A model generated the notes under the pieces. That model was not told the origin of the DNA and searched no databases. It saw only the letters and a program-made list of their open reading frames with translations. A program made the translations under genes and the position numbers. DNA of 64,000 nt from Lelliottia sp. JS-SCA-14 (GTDB lineage: Bacteria > Pseudomonadota > Gammaproteobacteria > Enterobacterales > Enterobacteriaceae): positions 2,666,001 to 2,730,000 of the forward strand of contig NZ_CP141606.1 of assembly GCF_035593345.1 (NCBI RefSeq). The letters are read 5' to 3'. Position 1 is the first letter of the stretch, and every line of letters starts with the position of its first letter. Positions 6,757 to 15,180 of the stretch are shown piece by piece.

Positions 6757-7593
6757 TTAGTCCGGAAGTTCACTCCCGCAACGATTACAAAACCGCGCGC
6801 TGTGCTCATGGCTCGCCTGCTGGCATCTCGGGCATTTCCGCTGCTGCTGACGATTCTGAAACGCCGCGCTCATATGGGTGGTGATTAATCCGGTCGGGAT
6901 CGCAATCACCGAGTAGCCAATCAAGATCAGCACCGACGCCACAATCCTGCCGAGCGGCGTGTGCGGCGTAATATCCCCATAGCCCACGGTCGTCACCGTC
7001 ACAATCGCCCAGTAGACCGACGCATTCAGCGTGGTGAAGCCGTAGGTCGGCCCTTCGATTAAGTACATCAGCGAACCAAAGACCACCATTACGATGGCGA
7101 TAAAGGAATAAAACAAAATCAGCTGATGGCGGGCGCTGTAAATGGCTTTCCAGAAGACGCGCAACGACGGCATAAAACGCAGGAGTTTCAGGACGCGAAG
7201 CACACGGATGGCACGCATCGCTCGCCACGCAAACACGTAATTGATACTGATCTCCGGCCACAGCCACATCACGTACAGCGGCAGAATGGTCGCTAAATCA
7301 ATCAGCCCCCAGAAGCTAAAAACATATTTCGCCGGATTCGCCCAGCTGAACAGGCGCAGGAAATATTCCAGGGTAAAGACGACGGTGACAAAGAGTTCCA
7401 GCCAGACGAACAGGTGCCATTCGTCAAACGTCAGGTGATATTGCGTCCCCAGACCGGATTCCACAAAGATGATAAGTACGCTGAGAAGCGCAAACAGGCC
7501 GCACAATCCTTCGAAGCGACGCCCGGAGCGGGTGTTGGGATCGAATAGCAGGCGATAAGTCTTACGGCGTACGGAAGAAACAGAAATCGACAC
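6757..7593 (-). CDS. Voltage-gated potassium-channel-like protein with C-terminal zinc ribbon
   Basis: A 278-residue six-transmembrane cation channel of the Kv class. A voltage-sensor S4 has a positive residue every third position (R124, R127, R130, R133, K136, R139). The pore loop carries the K+ selectivity filter TTVGYGD (201-207), and S6 follows. The C-terminus ends in two CxxC pairs (C254/C257 and C269/C272), which read as a zinc ribbon. It lacks the RCK/TrkA-N domain of E. coli Kch, which occupies the equivalent clsA-side locus in K-12 and is 417 residues, so this is a positional but not domain-equivalent channel. It probably conducts K+ at the inner membrane; the role of the zinc ribbon is unknown. 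Confidence 0.88.
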   Translation of the reverse strand: MSISVSSVRRKTYRLLFDPNTRSGRRFEGLCGLFALLSVLIIFVESGLGTQYHLTFDEWHLFVWLELFVTVVFTLEYFLRLFSWANPAKYVFSFWGLIDLATILPLYVMWLWPEISINYVFAWRAMRAIRVLRVLKLLRFMPSLRVFWKAIYSARHQLILFYSFIAIVMVVFGSLMYLIEGPTYGFTTLNASVYWAIVTVTTVGYGDITPHTPLGRIVASVLILIGYSVIAIPTGLITTHMSAAFQNRQQQRKCPRCQQASHEHSARFCNRCGSELPD

Positions 7594-7603
7594 GTTGACC
7601 TCG

Positions 7604-7636
7604 CAAAAAGAAGAAGGGCTGACATCATGTCAGCCC
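7604..7636 (-). terminator. Terminator of the opp operon
   Basis: On the minus strand the 9-bp stem GGGCTGACA/TGTCAGCCC (7616-7636) is followed by TTCTTCTTTTT. It sits seven bases after the oppF stop, so it ends the oppABCDF transcript before the channel gene. Confidence 0.9.
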
Positions 7637-7642
7637 TTGCGA

Positions 7643-8647
7643 TTATAACGGGTCTACTTTCAGGCAGGAAACCGCATGGCGGAAACTTCCTTCCAGAACG
7701 GGCCGGGTTTGCGCACATTCTGGCCCCGCCATTGGGCAACGCGTGCGGAACACGCAGCCTGACGGCGGATTGATCGGCGACGGCAGTTCCCCTTCCAGAA
7801 GCTGGATAACTTTATTTTTTTCCAGATCCGGGTCAGGGACCGGCACCGCAGACATCAGGGCTTTCGTGTACGGGTGCAGCGGGTTGTGGTACACCTCATC
7901 GTAGGTGCCCAGCTCCACGGCATGACCGAGATACATCACCAGCACGCGGTCGGAGATGTGCTTTACTACCGCCAGGTCGTGGGCGATGAAGATCAGCGAC
8001 AGCCCCATCTCACGCTGCAGTTTTTGCAGCAGGTTCACCACCTGCGCCTGGATCGATACGTCCAGCGCAGAGACCGGTTCGTCACAAATAATCAGCTTCG
8101 GTTCCAGAATCAGCGCGCGGGCGATCCCGATACGCTGGCACTGACCGCCGGAGAACTCGTGCGGATAACGGTTGATGAGGTTCGGCAGCAGGCCCACTTT
8201 CATCATCATCGCTTTGACGCGGTCACGCACTTCCTGACGCGGCATCTTCGGATGATAGGTGCGCAGCGGCTCGGCAATGATATCCCCGATGTTCATACGC
8301 GGGTTCAGGGACGCGAGCGGATCCTGGAAAATCATCTGGATGTCGCTGCGCACGGCGCGCCACTCGTCCTGTTTCATCCCCAGCAGATCTTTGCCCAGCC
8401 AGGCCACCTTCCCGTCCGTCGCTTTGACGAGGCCGATAATGGCGCGCGCGAAGGTCGACTTACCGCAGCCAGACTCGCCCACTACGCCAAGGGTTTCCCC
8501 TTCGTACAGACGCAGGGTAACGCCATCAACCGCTTTCAGGGTTTTCGACGGCTGCCAGAACCACTGTTTGCCGTCTTTAATGTCGAAATGCACTTTTAAG
8601 TCAGCGATCTCGAGCAGGACATTTCTTTTTTCGTCGATGGCGTTCAT
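7643..8647 (-). CDS. oppF: Oligopeptide ABC transporter ATPase OppF
   Basis: OppF is one of two nucleotide-binding subunits powering oligopeptide uptake through OppBC at the inner face of the membrane. The 334-residue protein has Walker A GESGCGKST (57-65), the Q-loop IFQDP, the ABC signature FSGGQCQR (165-172), Walker B LIICDEP (185-191), and an H-loop in IAHDLAVV. The C-terminal oligopeptide-transporter extension has clustered cysteines (CVFRTRC, C in GPEC and in AVSC), a pattern that binds an Fe-S cluster in DppD-type proteins. Its start overlaps the oppD stop by four bases, which indicates translational coupling. It is the last gene of the leftward oppABCDF operon. Confidence 0.97.
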   Translation of the reverse strand: MNAIDEKRNVLLEIADLKVHFDIKDGKQWFWQPSKTLKAVDGVTLRLYEGETLGVVGESGCGKSTFARAIIGLVKATDGKVAWLGKDLLGMKQDEWRAVRSDIQMIFQDPLASLNPRMNIGDIIAEPLRTYHPKMPRQEVRDRVKAMMMKVGLLPNLINRYPHEFSGGQCQRIGIARALILEPKLIICDEPVSALDVSIQAQVVNLLQKLQREMGLSLIFIAHDLAVVKHISDRVLVMYLGHAVELGTYDEVYHNPLHPYTKALMSAVPVPDPDLEKNKVIQLLEGELPSPINPPSGCVFRTRCPMAGPECAQTRPVLEGSFRHAVSCLKVDPL

Positions 8648-9657
8648 ACCAGCTCCTCATGCGGCTTAAAGCAGGCGCGCAGGCGGCCTGGTGCAAACTC
8701 TTCCAGCGGCGGAGCGCTATTGCAGATCTCCATGGCGTACTGGCAGCGAGGCTGGAACGGGCAGCCTTTCGGCAGACGCAGCAGGTTCGGCGGGTTACCC
8801 GGAATGGTCAGCAGCGATTCACCTTCGGCATCCAGACGCGGAACCGCATTCAGCAGACCAATAGAGTACGGGTGCGCCGGATGGTAGAACACATCGCGCG
8901 CCCTGCCGTACTCCATGGTACGCCCGGCATACATCACCAGTACTTTATCGCAGATCCCGGCGACGACGCCGAGGTCGTGCGTAATCATGATGATGGCGGT
9001 GTTGAACTCACGCTTCAGTTCGTTCAACAGGGTCATGATCTGCGCCTGAACGGTCACGTCCAGCGCGGTGGTTGGCTCATCGGCGATCAGCAGTTTTGGC
9101 CGGCACAGCAGCGCCATGGCGATCATCACGCGCTGACGCATCCCGCCGGAGAACTCGTGCGGGAACATGCGCATGCGCTTACGCGCTTCGGGCATTTTGA
9201 CTGCATCGAGCATTCTGACCGACTCTTCAAAGGCTTCGGCTTTGTTCATGCCCTTGTGCAGCATCAGGACTTCCATCAGCTGCTCGCCCACACGCATGTA
9301 CGGGTTCAGGGAGGTCATCGGGTCCTGGAAAATCATCGAAATCTGCTCGGCGCGCAGCTTGTTCAGCTCGTGCTCAGGCAGGTTAAGGATGTTTTTCCCG
9401 TTGAAGGCTGCGGTACCGCCGATGCGCCCGTTTGGCGCCAGCAGGCCCATCAGGGCAAACGCGGTTTGCGATTTACCGGAACCGGATTCGCCCACGATAC
9501 CGAGCGTTTCGCCCGCGCGCAGATCGAAGTTCAGATCGTTCACCGCCGTGACGTCACCGTCAGGCGTTTTAAAGGTGACGCGCAAGTCTTTGACATCCAG
9601 CAGCACGTTTTGCTGCTGTTGCGCCTGTGGCGCAGTTGCCGTTTCAATAATAGTCAT
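8644..9657 (-). CDS. oppD: Oligopeptide ABC transporter ATPase OppD
   Basis: This is the second ATPase of the oligopeptide permease, 337 residues as in E. coli. Walker A GESGSGKSQ is at 56-64, the signature FSGGMRQR at 169-176 and Walker B LLIADEP at 189-195. The C-terminal extension CPFQPRC...C...C resembles the Fe-S-binding tail of peptide-transporter ATPases. The N-terminus MTIIETATAPQAQQQ matches the OppD leader segment. It overlaps oppF by four bases and lies 11 bases after oppC. OppD and OppF form the heterodimeric motor of the complex. Confidence 0.97.
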   Translation of the reverse strand: MTIIETATAPQAQQQQNVLLDVKDLRVTFKTPDGDVTAVNDLNFDLRAGETLGIVGESGSGKSQTAFALMGLLAPNGRIGGTAAFNGKNILNLPEHELNKLRAEQISMIFQDPMTSLNPYMRVGEQLMEVLMLHKGMNKAEAFEESVRMLDAVKMPEARKRMRMFPHEFSGGMRQRVMIAMALLCRPKLLIADEPTTALDVTVQAQIMTLLNELKREFNTAIIMITHDLGVVAGICDKVLVMYAGRTMEYGRARDVFYHPAHPYSIGLLNAVPRLDAEGESLLTIPGNPPNLLRLPKGCPFQPRCQYAMEICNSAPPLEEFAPGRLRACFKPHEELV

Positions 9658-9668
9658 CGCGGCACTCC

Positions 9669-10577
9669 TTAGCGGTCTTTCGGGTCGAGGGCATCACGCA
9701 GGCCATCGCCGATAAAGTTGAAACAGAACAGGGTTACCACCAGGAAACCAGCCGGGAACAGCAGCAGCCACGGAGAAACTTCCATGGAGTTTGCGCCGTC
9801 GCTTAACAATGCGCCCCAGCTGCTCAGCGGCTCCTGGGTACCCAGACCGAGGAAGCTCAGGAAGGATTCAAACAGGATCATGCTTGGCACCAGCAGTGAG
9901 GCATACACCACCACCACACCCAGCACGTTCGGGACGATGTGGCGCACCACAATCCCGCTGACGGAAACGCCGCCCACCTGTGCCGCTTCAATGAATTCTT
10001 TGCGCTTCAGGCTCAGGGTCTGGCCGCGCACGATACGCGCCATATCCAGCCAGGAGACCATCCCGATGGCCACGAAGATCAGCAGGATGTTTTGCCCAAA
10101 GAAGGTCACCAGCAGGATCACGAAGAACATGAACGGGAAGGAGTTCAGGATTTCCAGCAGACGCATCATCACGGAATCCACTTTGCCGCCGAGATAGCCG
10201 GAAAGGGAGCCATAAAGCGTGCCGACGATCACCGCCACCAGCGCGGCGGCGATACCGACCATCAGGGAGATACGACCACCGATAGCCACACGCACCAGCA
10301 GGTCGCGGCCCGAAGAGTCGGTGCCGAAGTAGTGGCCGGACACCATATCAGGCGCACTGGACATCATGCCCCAGTCCGTATCGAAATAGGTAAACTGAGA
10401 CAGCATCGGTGCCAGGGTTACGAACAAGGCGATGAAGATCAACACCACCAGGCTGGCGACCGCCGCGCGGTTATGCATAAAGCGACGGCGGGCGTCTTGC
10501 CACAGGCTGCGCCCTTCGACTTCGAGTTTCTCACTGAAGTTTTCCAGCGCCTCGCTGTTTTTCTTACTCAACATCAT
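9669..10577 (-). CDS. oppC: Oligopeptide ABC transporter permease OppC
   Basis: A 302-residue inner-membrane permease subunit that forms the peptide channel with OppB. It has six predicted transmembrane segments, a long cytoplasmic N-terminal stretch (MMLSKKNSEALENFSEKLEV) and the EAA coupling loop EFIEAAQVGGVS with its conserved downstream glycine, which contacts the ATPases. The sequence is almost identical to E. coli OppC through SSGRDLLVRVAIGGRISLMVG. It lies between oppB (14 bases upstream) and oppD (11 bases downstream), within one operon. Confidence 0.97.
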   Translation of the reverse strand: MMLSKKNSEALENFSEKLEVEGRSLWQDARRRFMHNRAAVASLVVLIFIALFVTLAPMLSQFTYFDTDWGMMSSAPDMVSGHYFGTDSSGRDLLVRVAIGGRISLMVGIAAALVAVIVGTLYGSLSGYLGGKVDSVMMRLLEILNSFPFMFFVILLVTFFGQNILLIFVAIGMVSWLDMARIVRGQTLSLKRKEFIEAAQVGGVSVSGIVVRHIVPNVLGVVVVYASLLVPSMILFESFLSFLGLGTQEPLSSWGALLSDGANSMEVSPWLLLFPAGFLVVTLFCFNFIGDGLRDALDPKDR

Positions 10578-10591
10578 GGCGTGCTCCGGCG

Positions 10592-11512
10592 CTAGTAGCG
10601 AATTTTCGGGTCGATAACGGCATACAGCACATCGACAACGGCGTTAAAGAGGATTGTCAGTGCACCGACCAGAATCGTCAGGCTGAGCACCAGCGAGTAG
10701 TCACGGTTCAGCGCGCCATTCACGAACAGCTGGCCGATACCCGGCAGGCCGTAAATGGTTTCGATGACCATGGAACCCGTGATGATCCCAACGAACGCCG
10801 GGCCCATATAGGAGAGCACTGGCAGCAGCGCAGGTTTTAACGCATGACGGAGCACGATGCGATGCATCGGCAGGCCTTTCGCCCGCGCGGTGCGGATGAA
10901 GTTGGAGTGAAGTACTTCAATCATCGAGCCACGGGTGATACGCGCGATGCTGGCGATATAAGCCAGAGAGAGCGCGACCATCGGCAGAATCATGAATTTC
11001 AGCGCCCCGCCGTTCCAGCCGCCTCCGGGCAGCCACTTCAGCGTGATGGCGAAAATCATCACCAGTAATGGCGCCACCACAAAGCTCGGGATAACCACCC
11101 CCGTCATGGCGATCCCCATCACCGTGTAGTCCCATCGGGTATTTTGTTTCAGCGCGGCGATGACGCCTGCGGTGACTCCGAGGACAACGGCAAGAATAAA
11201 TGCCGCCGCGCCCAATTTCGCCGAAACAGGGAAGCTTGAGGCCACCAGGTCGTTGACGGAATAGTCTTTATATTTAAACGATGGACCAAAATCGCCCTGC
11301 GCCAGCTGCTTCAGATAATTGAAGTACTGCGTGGAGATAGGATCGTTTAAATGGTATTTGGCTTCGATGTTCGCCATGACTTCTGGCGGCAGTGCGCGCT
11401 CGCTGGTAAACGGACTACCCGGCGCGAGTCGCATCATGAAGAATGAAATGGTAATAAGAATAAAGAGCGTCGGTATCGCTTCAAGACAGCGACGTAGGAT
11501 AAATTTCAACAT
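10592..11512 (-). CDS. oppB: Oligopeptide ABC transporter permease OppB
   Basis: A 306-residue inner-membrane permease, the partner of OppC. The N-terminus MLKFILRRCLEAIPTLF starts the first of six transmembrane segments, and the coupling loop is FIRTARAKGLPMHRIVLRHALKPALLP. The C-terminal part (NAVVDVLYAVIDPKIRY) is typical of DppB/OppB proteins. The gene begins 125 bases after oppA, with a stable hairpin between them that probably lowers expression of the membrane and ATPase genes relative to the binding protein. Confidence 0.97.
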   Translation of the reverse strand: MLKFILRRCLEAIPTLFILITISFFMMRLAPGSPFTSERALPPEVMANIEAKYHLNDPISTQYFNYLKQLAQGDFGPSFKYKDYSVNDLVASSFPVSAKLGAAAFILAVVLGVTAGVIAALKQNTRWDYTVMGIAMTGVVIPSFVVAPLLVMIFAITLKWLPGGGWNGGALKFMILPMVALSLAYIASIARITRGSMIEVLHSNFIRTARAKGLPMHRIVLRHALKPALLPVLSYMGPAFVGIITGSMVIETIYGLPGIGQLFVNGALNRDYSLVLSLTILVGALTILFNAVVDVLYAVIDPKIRY

Positions 11513-11604
11513 TGCCCGTACCTTCTGGCGTGTGCCTTTTTACACTTGCTCGTTCAGTCAATCCCAAACGATGCCGTGTATATTGTGCGATGAATTAAGA
11601 CACG

Positions 11605-11628
11605 GTGGGGCAAATTGCTTTGCCCCAC
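11605..11628 (-). terminator. Intercistronic hairpin between oppA and oppB
   Basis: A perfect 10-bp stem GTGGGGCAAA/TTTGCCCCAC with loop TTGC on the plus strand lies nine bases after the oppA stop. No T-tract follows on the minus strand, so it is likely a 3'-end stabiliser or partial attenuator, consistent with excess OppA over the rest of the operon. Confidence 0.6.
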
Positions 11629-11637
11629 GGTTTGCCA

Positions 11638-13272
11638 TTAATGCTTAATGATGTACAGATCTTTGGTGTAGATGTTATCCATCGGGTCTTTGCCGGTATA
11701 ACCGCCAACCCATGGTTTCACCAGACGCGCGTTCACGTAGTAGTAAACCGGTACAATCGCAGAGTCCTGACCCAGCTGCTGTTCCGCTTTGTCGTACAGG
11801 GCGGTGCGCTGCGCTTCGTCGGTCACTTTCAGCGTATCTTTCATGATCGCGTCAAAGGCCGGGCTCTTATAGTGCGCGGTGTTCATGGAGCTGTCAGACA
11901 GCATGGTGTTCAGGAAGGAAGTCGGTTCGTTGTAGTCCGCACACCAGCCCGCACGTGCCACGTCATAGTTGCCCTGATGACGGGTATCCAGGAAGGTTTT
12001 CCACTCCTGGTTCACCAGCTTCACGTCCACACCCAGGTTTTTCTTCCAGATGGAGGAGGCGGCGATAGCCAGTTTTTTGTGCAGATCGGAGGTGTTGTAC
12101 AGCAGGTTAAACGTCAGTGGTTTATCCGCGGTGTAGCCAGCTTCAGCCAGCAGTTTTTTCGCTTCTTCGTTACGTTTTTCCTGAGTCCAGGAGAACCACT
12201 CTGGTTTAGTCAGTTTTGCACCGTCAGTGTATGGCGGGGTGTAGCCAAACGCCGGCAGATCGCCCTGCGCTTTCACTTTGTTGACGATGATGTCGCGATC
12301 CAGACCCAGTTTCAGCGCGGTACGGACGCGAGCTTCATTGAATGGCGCTTTCTGGTTGTTGATTTCGTAGTAGTAAGTACACAGATACGGGTCGACGTGA
12401 ACTTCGGTCGGGATCTCTTTTTTCAGTTTCTGGAACAGTTCGATCGGCAGGTTGTTATAGGTCATGTCAATCTCACCGCTGCGGTAGCGGTTGACGTCGG
12501 TGACTTCAGACGAGATCGGCAGATAGGTAATCTGATCGACGACGGTTTTGGCGTTATCCCAGTAGTGGGTATTACGCTCCATCACGATACGTTCGTTAAC
12601 CACCCAGTCTTTCAGCTTGTAGGCACCGTTAGTCACGATGTTCGCAGGCTGAGTCCACTTCTCACCGAATTTTTCGATGGCGGCTTTGTTTACCGGGGAC
12701 ATGGCCGGGTTAACCAGCAGTTTGTAGAAATACGGGACAGGTTCGCTCAGGGTCACTTCCAGGGTGTGGTCGTCAACGGCTTTCACGCCCAGCTCAGAAG
12801 GTTTCTTTTTGCCGTCGATGATTTCATCAACGTTCAGGATGTGACCGTACTGCGGATAGCTGGCGTACGGGGATGCGGTGTTTGGATCGACCAGACGCTG
12901 CCAGCTATATACGAAATCTTGTGCGGTGACAGGTTCACCGTTGGACCATTTTGCGTCTTTACGCAGGTGGAATGTCCAGACTTTAAAGTCTTTGTTATCC
13001 CAGGATTCAGCCACGCCAGGAATTGGGTGACCGTCTTTTGTGGAGGTAATCAGCAGGCCTTCGAACAGGTCGCGGCTGATGTTGGCTTCCGGAACGCCTT
13101 CGATTTTGTTCGGATCCAGAGATTGCGGCTCAGCGCCGTTGTTGCGGATCATGGTTTGCTTTTCTGACAGTGTGACACCTGCAGGTACATCAGCAGCCAT
13201 TGCCATATTACCTGCGATCAGCGCAGTGAAAATTCCTGCGGCGATCAGACTTTTTTTTGTGATGATGGACAT
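11638..13272 (-). CDS. oppA: Periplasmic oligopeptide-binding protein OppA
   Basis: OppA captures peptides of about two to five residues in the periplasm and delivers them to OppBCDF. The precursor is 544 residues with a classical signal peptide ending NMAMA before ADVPAG (predicted cleavage after about residue 26). The mature protein carries the family 5 solute-binding pattern, for example AEPQSLDPNKIEG and the late RAGWCADYNEPTSFL region that binds the peptide backbone. It is the first gene of the operon, follows a 774-bp intergenic region and has CAACACA directly before the ATG, a GcvB-type small-RNA target. A long open frame on the opposite strand is a codon-usage shadow. Confidence 0.97.
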   Translation of the reverse strand: MSIITKKSLIAAGIFTALIAGNMAMAADVPAGVTLSEKQTMIRNNGAEPQSLDPNKIEGVPEANISRDLFEGLLITSTKDGHPIPGVAESWDNKDFKVWTFHLRKDAKWSNGEPVTAQDFVYSWQRLVDPNTASPYASYPQYGHILNVDEIIDGKKKPSELGVKAVDDHTLEVTLSEPVPYFYKLLVNPAMSPVNKAAIEKFGEKWTQPANIVTNGAYKLKDWVVNERIVMERNTHYWDNAKTVVDQITYLPISSEVTDVNRYRSGEIDMTYNNLPIELFQKLKKEIPTEVHVDPYLCTYYYEINNQKAPFNEARVRTALKLGLDRDIIVNKVKAQGDLPAFGYTPPYTDGAKLTKPEWFSWTQEKRNEEAKKLLAEAGYTADKPLTFNLLYNTSDLHKKLAIAASSIWKKNLGVDVKLVNQEWKTFLDTRHQGNYDVARAGWCADYNEPTSFLNTMLSDSSMNTAHYKSPAFDAIMKDTLKVTDEAQRTALYDKAEQQLGQDSAIVPVYYYVNARLVKPWVGGYTGKDPMDNIYTKDLYIIKH

Positions 13273-13286
13273 TGTGTTGATACTCC
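13273..13286 (-). promoter_or_regulatory. oppA ribosome-binding site with GcvB-type target
   Basis: The minus strand reads GGAG (13286-13283) and then CAACACA (13279-13273) immediately before the ATG. CAACACA is complementary to the GU-rich seed of the GcvB small RNA, which represses oppA in E. coli and Salmonella. The gcvB gene itself is not in the window. Confidence 0.5.
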
Positions 13287-14002
13287 ACTCATTATAATTA
13301 CTGGTTTTAATGCCAGCCTGTTTATTTCCCCTAAGGGGTCCTGAACAACGCAGGAGTTGAGCTGCTGTCAGGTCGTTTACTTCTTGCTATCACCGACTGT
13401 ACTTATTACTGGTGGCTCGTTTGGCCACCTTGCGTCGATTCTTAACACGCCTCCCCTGTTCTGAGACGTGTGGTGTTTTTTTAAGATGAGCGTTATTTTT
13501 TGAAAATCATTCTCATCTGGAAGAGTTCGTTGGCAAAATATAAGGCCGGAAAGTACCAAATGGCTTAATTTCGCGCCAATACATTTTGCAAATTTGTTAA
13601 GCAATTCTCTTTTACGGGGAGTCCCGTTTTTCTGGGGGGCGTCCTGCCACACATCAAAGGTAGAGAAACTACCTGGTATTCAATGTGATAGAGAGTTTTC
13701 TCTCGTCAGTTGATGAGCTATGCCTGCACCGACTGAGTTTTACACAAAAATTTAACAATTGATTATTATTTAGCACATTCGTCTAAGGGAATGTTGAAAT
13801 TACTAATATCATTTCAGTTATCCCACAGCAAGCCCCAGAGTATCGTGTGAGTAAAATAACAGAGTGTTTGCGCGGTTTATGTGCAGGTCAAAAGACAGTG
13901 AAAAACTAAGTTACTGAAATGTAAGAAAACTGTTTTATTAGCAGAATTTATTATGTCTTGTGAAGTTTTCAACTTTATTTATATGATTTGCTGATATTCA
14001 CG
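13287..14002. other. oppA upstream region without a convincing gene
   Basis: This is the bulk of a 774-bp gap between oppA and ychE. It is AT-rich in its ychE-proximal half (13740-14000). Visible elements are a CCCC-TAA-GGGG mini-hairpin (13328-13338) and a Fur-box-like sequence at 13496-13514. A 91-codon minus frame at 13377-13652 has unusual composition, no ribosome site that I trust and no recognisable family. The length suits a long regulated oppA promoter (Lrp and leucine control is known in E. coli), but I could not assign -35/-10 elements. Confidence 0.5.
13496..13514 (-). promoter_or_regulatory. Fur-box-like sequence upstream of oppA
   Basis: Read on the plus strand, the last 14 bases (TGAAAATCATTCTC) match 12 positions of the second part of the 19-bp Fur consensus; the first five bases do not match. 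It lies about 225 bp upstream of the oppA ATG. Position and partial match make this tentative. Confidence 0.3.
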
Positions 14003-14030
14003 CAAAAAAAACGGAGCCACTGGCTCCGCT
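14003..14030 (-). terminator. Terminator after ychE
   Basis: On the minus strand the stem CGGAGCCA/TGGCTCCG (14012-14028) is followed by TTTTTTTT, 18 bases after the ychE stop. Confidence 0.92.
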
Positions 14031-14046
14031 CTTTCAAATGAAATGA

Positions 14047-14694
14047 TTAATTTAGTAACCCTGGGAAAATACTTTTCAGCCCGGTCACAATAAATTCGAT
14101 GCCGAGCGCCATCAGCAGCAGACCCATAATACGGGTGATGACGTTAATCCCGGTCTGACCCAGCAAACGTACCAGCCACGGCGCAATGCGGAACACGCCC
14201 CAACAGCAGAGGGCAAACAACGCGATCGCCACCGAGAAACCGACCAGATGGACCCAGTTGTGGTAGCGTGTGCCCCAGACGATGGTCGAACTGATGGCAC
14301 CTGGCCCCGCCATCAACGGCAACGCCAGCGGAACCACGCCGATGCTCTCACGCACCGCGGTTTCCGATTTCTCCTGCTTGTTCTGTTTATCCTCTCCGAG
14401 TTTTCCGCTGATCATCGACATGGCAATGGTCACCACCAGGATACCGCCCGCAATACGGAAGGAGTCGATGGAGATGCCAAAGATCTGCAGAATCGAATCA
14501 CCGAGGAAGAGAGAGGTCAGCAGAATGATGGCCACTGACATATTTGCCGTCAGGTTGGTCTTGTTTCTGGCAACCGCCGTCTGGTAACTGGTCATACTAA
14601 TGAAGACCGGAATGATCCCGACCGGGTTAACCAGCGCGAACAAACCGATAAAAAACTTAAAATAAGTAGAAAAATCAAAGAGCAATGGGGTCAC
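14047..14694 (-). CDS. ychE: YchE, MarC-family (UPF0056) inner-membrane protein
   Basis: A 215-residue MarC-family membrane protein with about six transmembrane segments, closely following E. coli YchE: FKFFIGLFALVNPVGIIPVFISMT, SFRIAGGILVVTIAMSMISGK and the C-terminal RIMGLLLMALGIEFIVTGL. Despite the name MarC, the family has no proven drug-efflux role and substrates are unknown. A hydrophilic cytoplasmic loop (GEDKQNKQEKSETAVRES) splits the helices into two halves. The gene is divergent from adhE and ends in a strong terminator. Its start region faces the 486-bp adhE control region. Confidence 0.95.
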   Translation of the reverse strand: MTPLLFDFSTYFKFFIGLFALVNPVGIIPVFISMTSYQTAVARNKTNLTANMSVAIILLTSLFLGDSILQIFGISIDSFRIAGGILVVTIAMSMISGKLGEDKQNKQEKSETAVRESIGVVPLALPLMAGPGAISSTIVWGTRYHNWVHLVGFSVAIALFALCCWGVFRIAPWLVRLLGQTGINVITRIMGLLLMALGIEFIVTGLKSIFPGLLN

Positions 14695-15180
14695 AGTTAG
14701 CTCCGCAAATCAGCATGGCCCAGACGACAGAATAAATGGATAAAAACCGCGCTGAAGATACGCTTTTTATCAGCATAGTTCACCAGAAATCTGCGCCAAA
14801 ACGCTATGATTTTCATGTGTTAAGTATATGTATAATCAATGCGACTTTCGGTTCCATTACTTTTGTAATTATTTAACACTTGCCATAAACGTGCGAAATA
14901 CCCGTGCTGAAAGGTATCAGCTTCGGTGTAAATTGATGTAGATCATGTTTTTCGTACTCAGAAGTGAGTAATCTTGGTGACACCAAGAGGGAGTGAAAGA
15001 ATCAAAAAGGGATGATGCTAAAGTCAGGCTCTTTTAGTAAGTTAGTGCAAAGCGTTAACAGTAAACAACACTAAACCTTTGTTTTACTGTGTGTTAAGCA
15101 AGTACTGGCACCTCGTCTATAATGTTGTCGTATCGAGCGCTGGTTTACTAAAAGAGTTTAAACATTATCAGGAGAGCATT
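14695..15180 (+). promoter_or_regulatory. adhE control region and long mRNA leader
   Basis: This 486-bp stretch has no gene. It contains an FNR-type box (14933-14946), small dyads TACTCA/TGAGTA (14955-14970) and TTGGTG/CACCAA (about 14973-14986), a TATAAT -10-like hexamer at 15118-15123, and the adhE Shine-Dalgarno AGGAGA near 15170. E. coli adhE has a comparably long leader whose structure hides the ribosome site and needs RNase III processing, and the long leader here fits the same control. Exact transcription starts are not assigned. Confidence 0.6.
14933..14946. promoter_or_regulatory. FNR-type box upstream of adhE
   Basis: TTGAT-GTAG-ATCAT matches the FNR consensus TTGAT-N4-ATCAA at nine of ten defined positions. 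It lies about 235 bp upstream of the adhE start, in a gene expressed mainly without oxygen. Confidence 0.4.

Noticed and set aside
11605..13167. A 520-codon open frame on the plus strand opposite oppA
   Set aside because: It is a shadow of the strongly biased oppA codons; its protein is low-complexity in style (many Phe, Val and Arg), matches no family and has no ribosome site or promoter.
13377..13652. A 91-codon minus-strand frame between oppA and ychE
   Set aside because: No recognisable domain, no ribosome site that I trust, and it lies in the oppA leader/promoter region where an extra gene is not expected.
15079..15180. AdhE start at 15079
   Set aside because: The 34 extra residues are encoded by the regulatory leader; family similarity and the AGGAGA ribosome site place the start at 15181.
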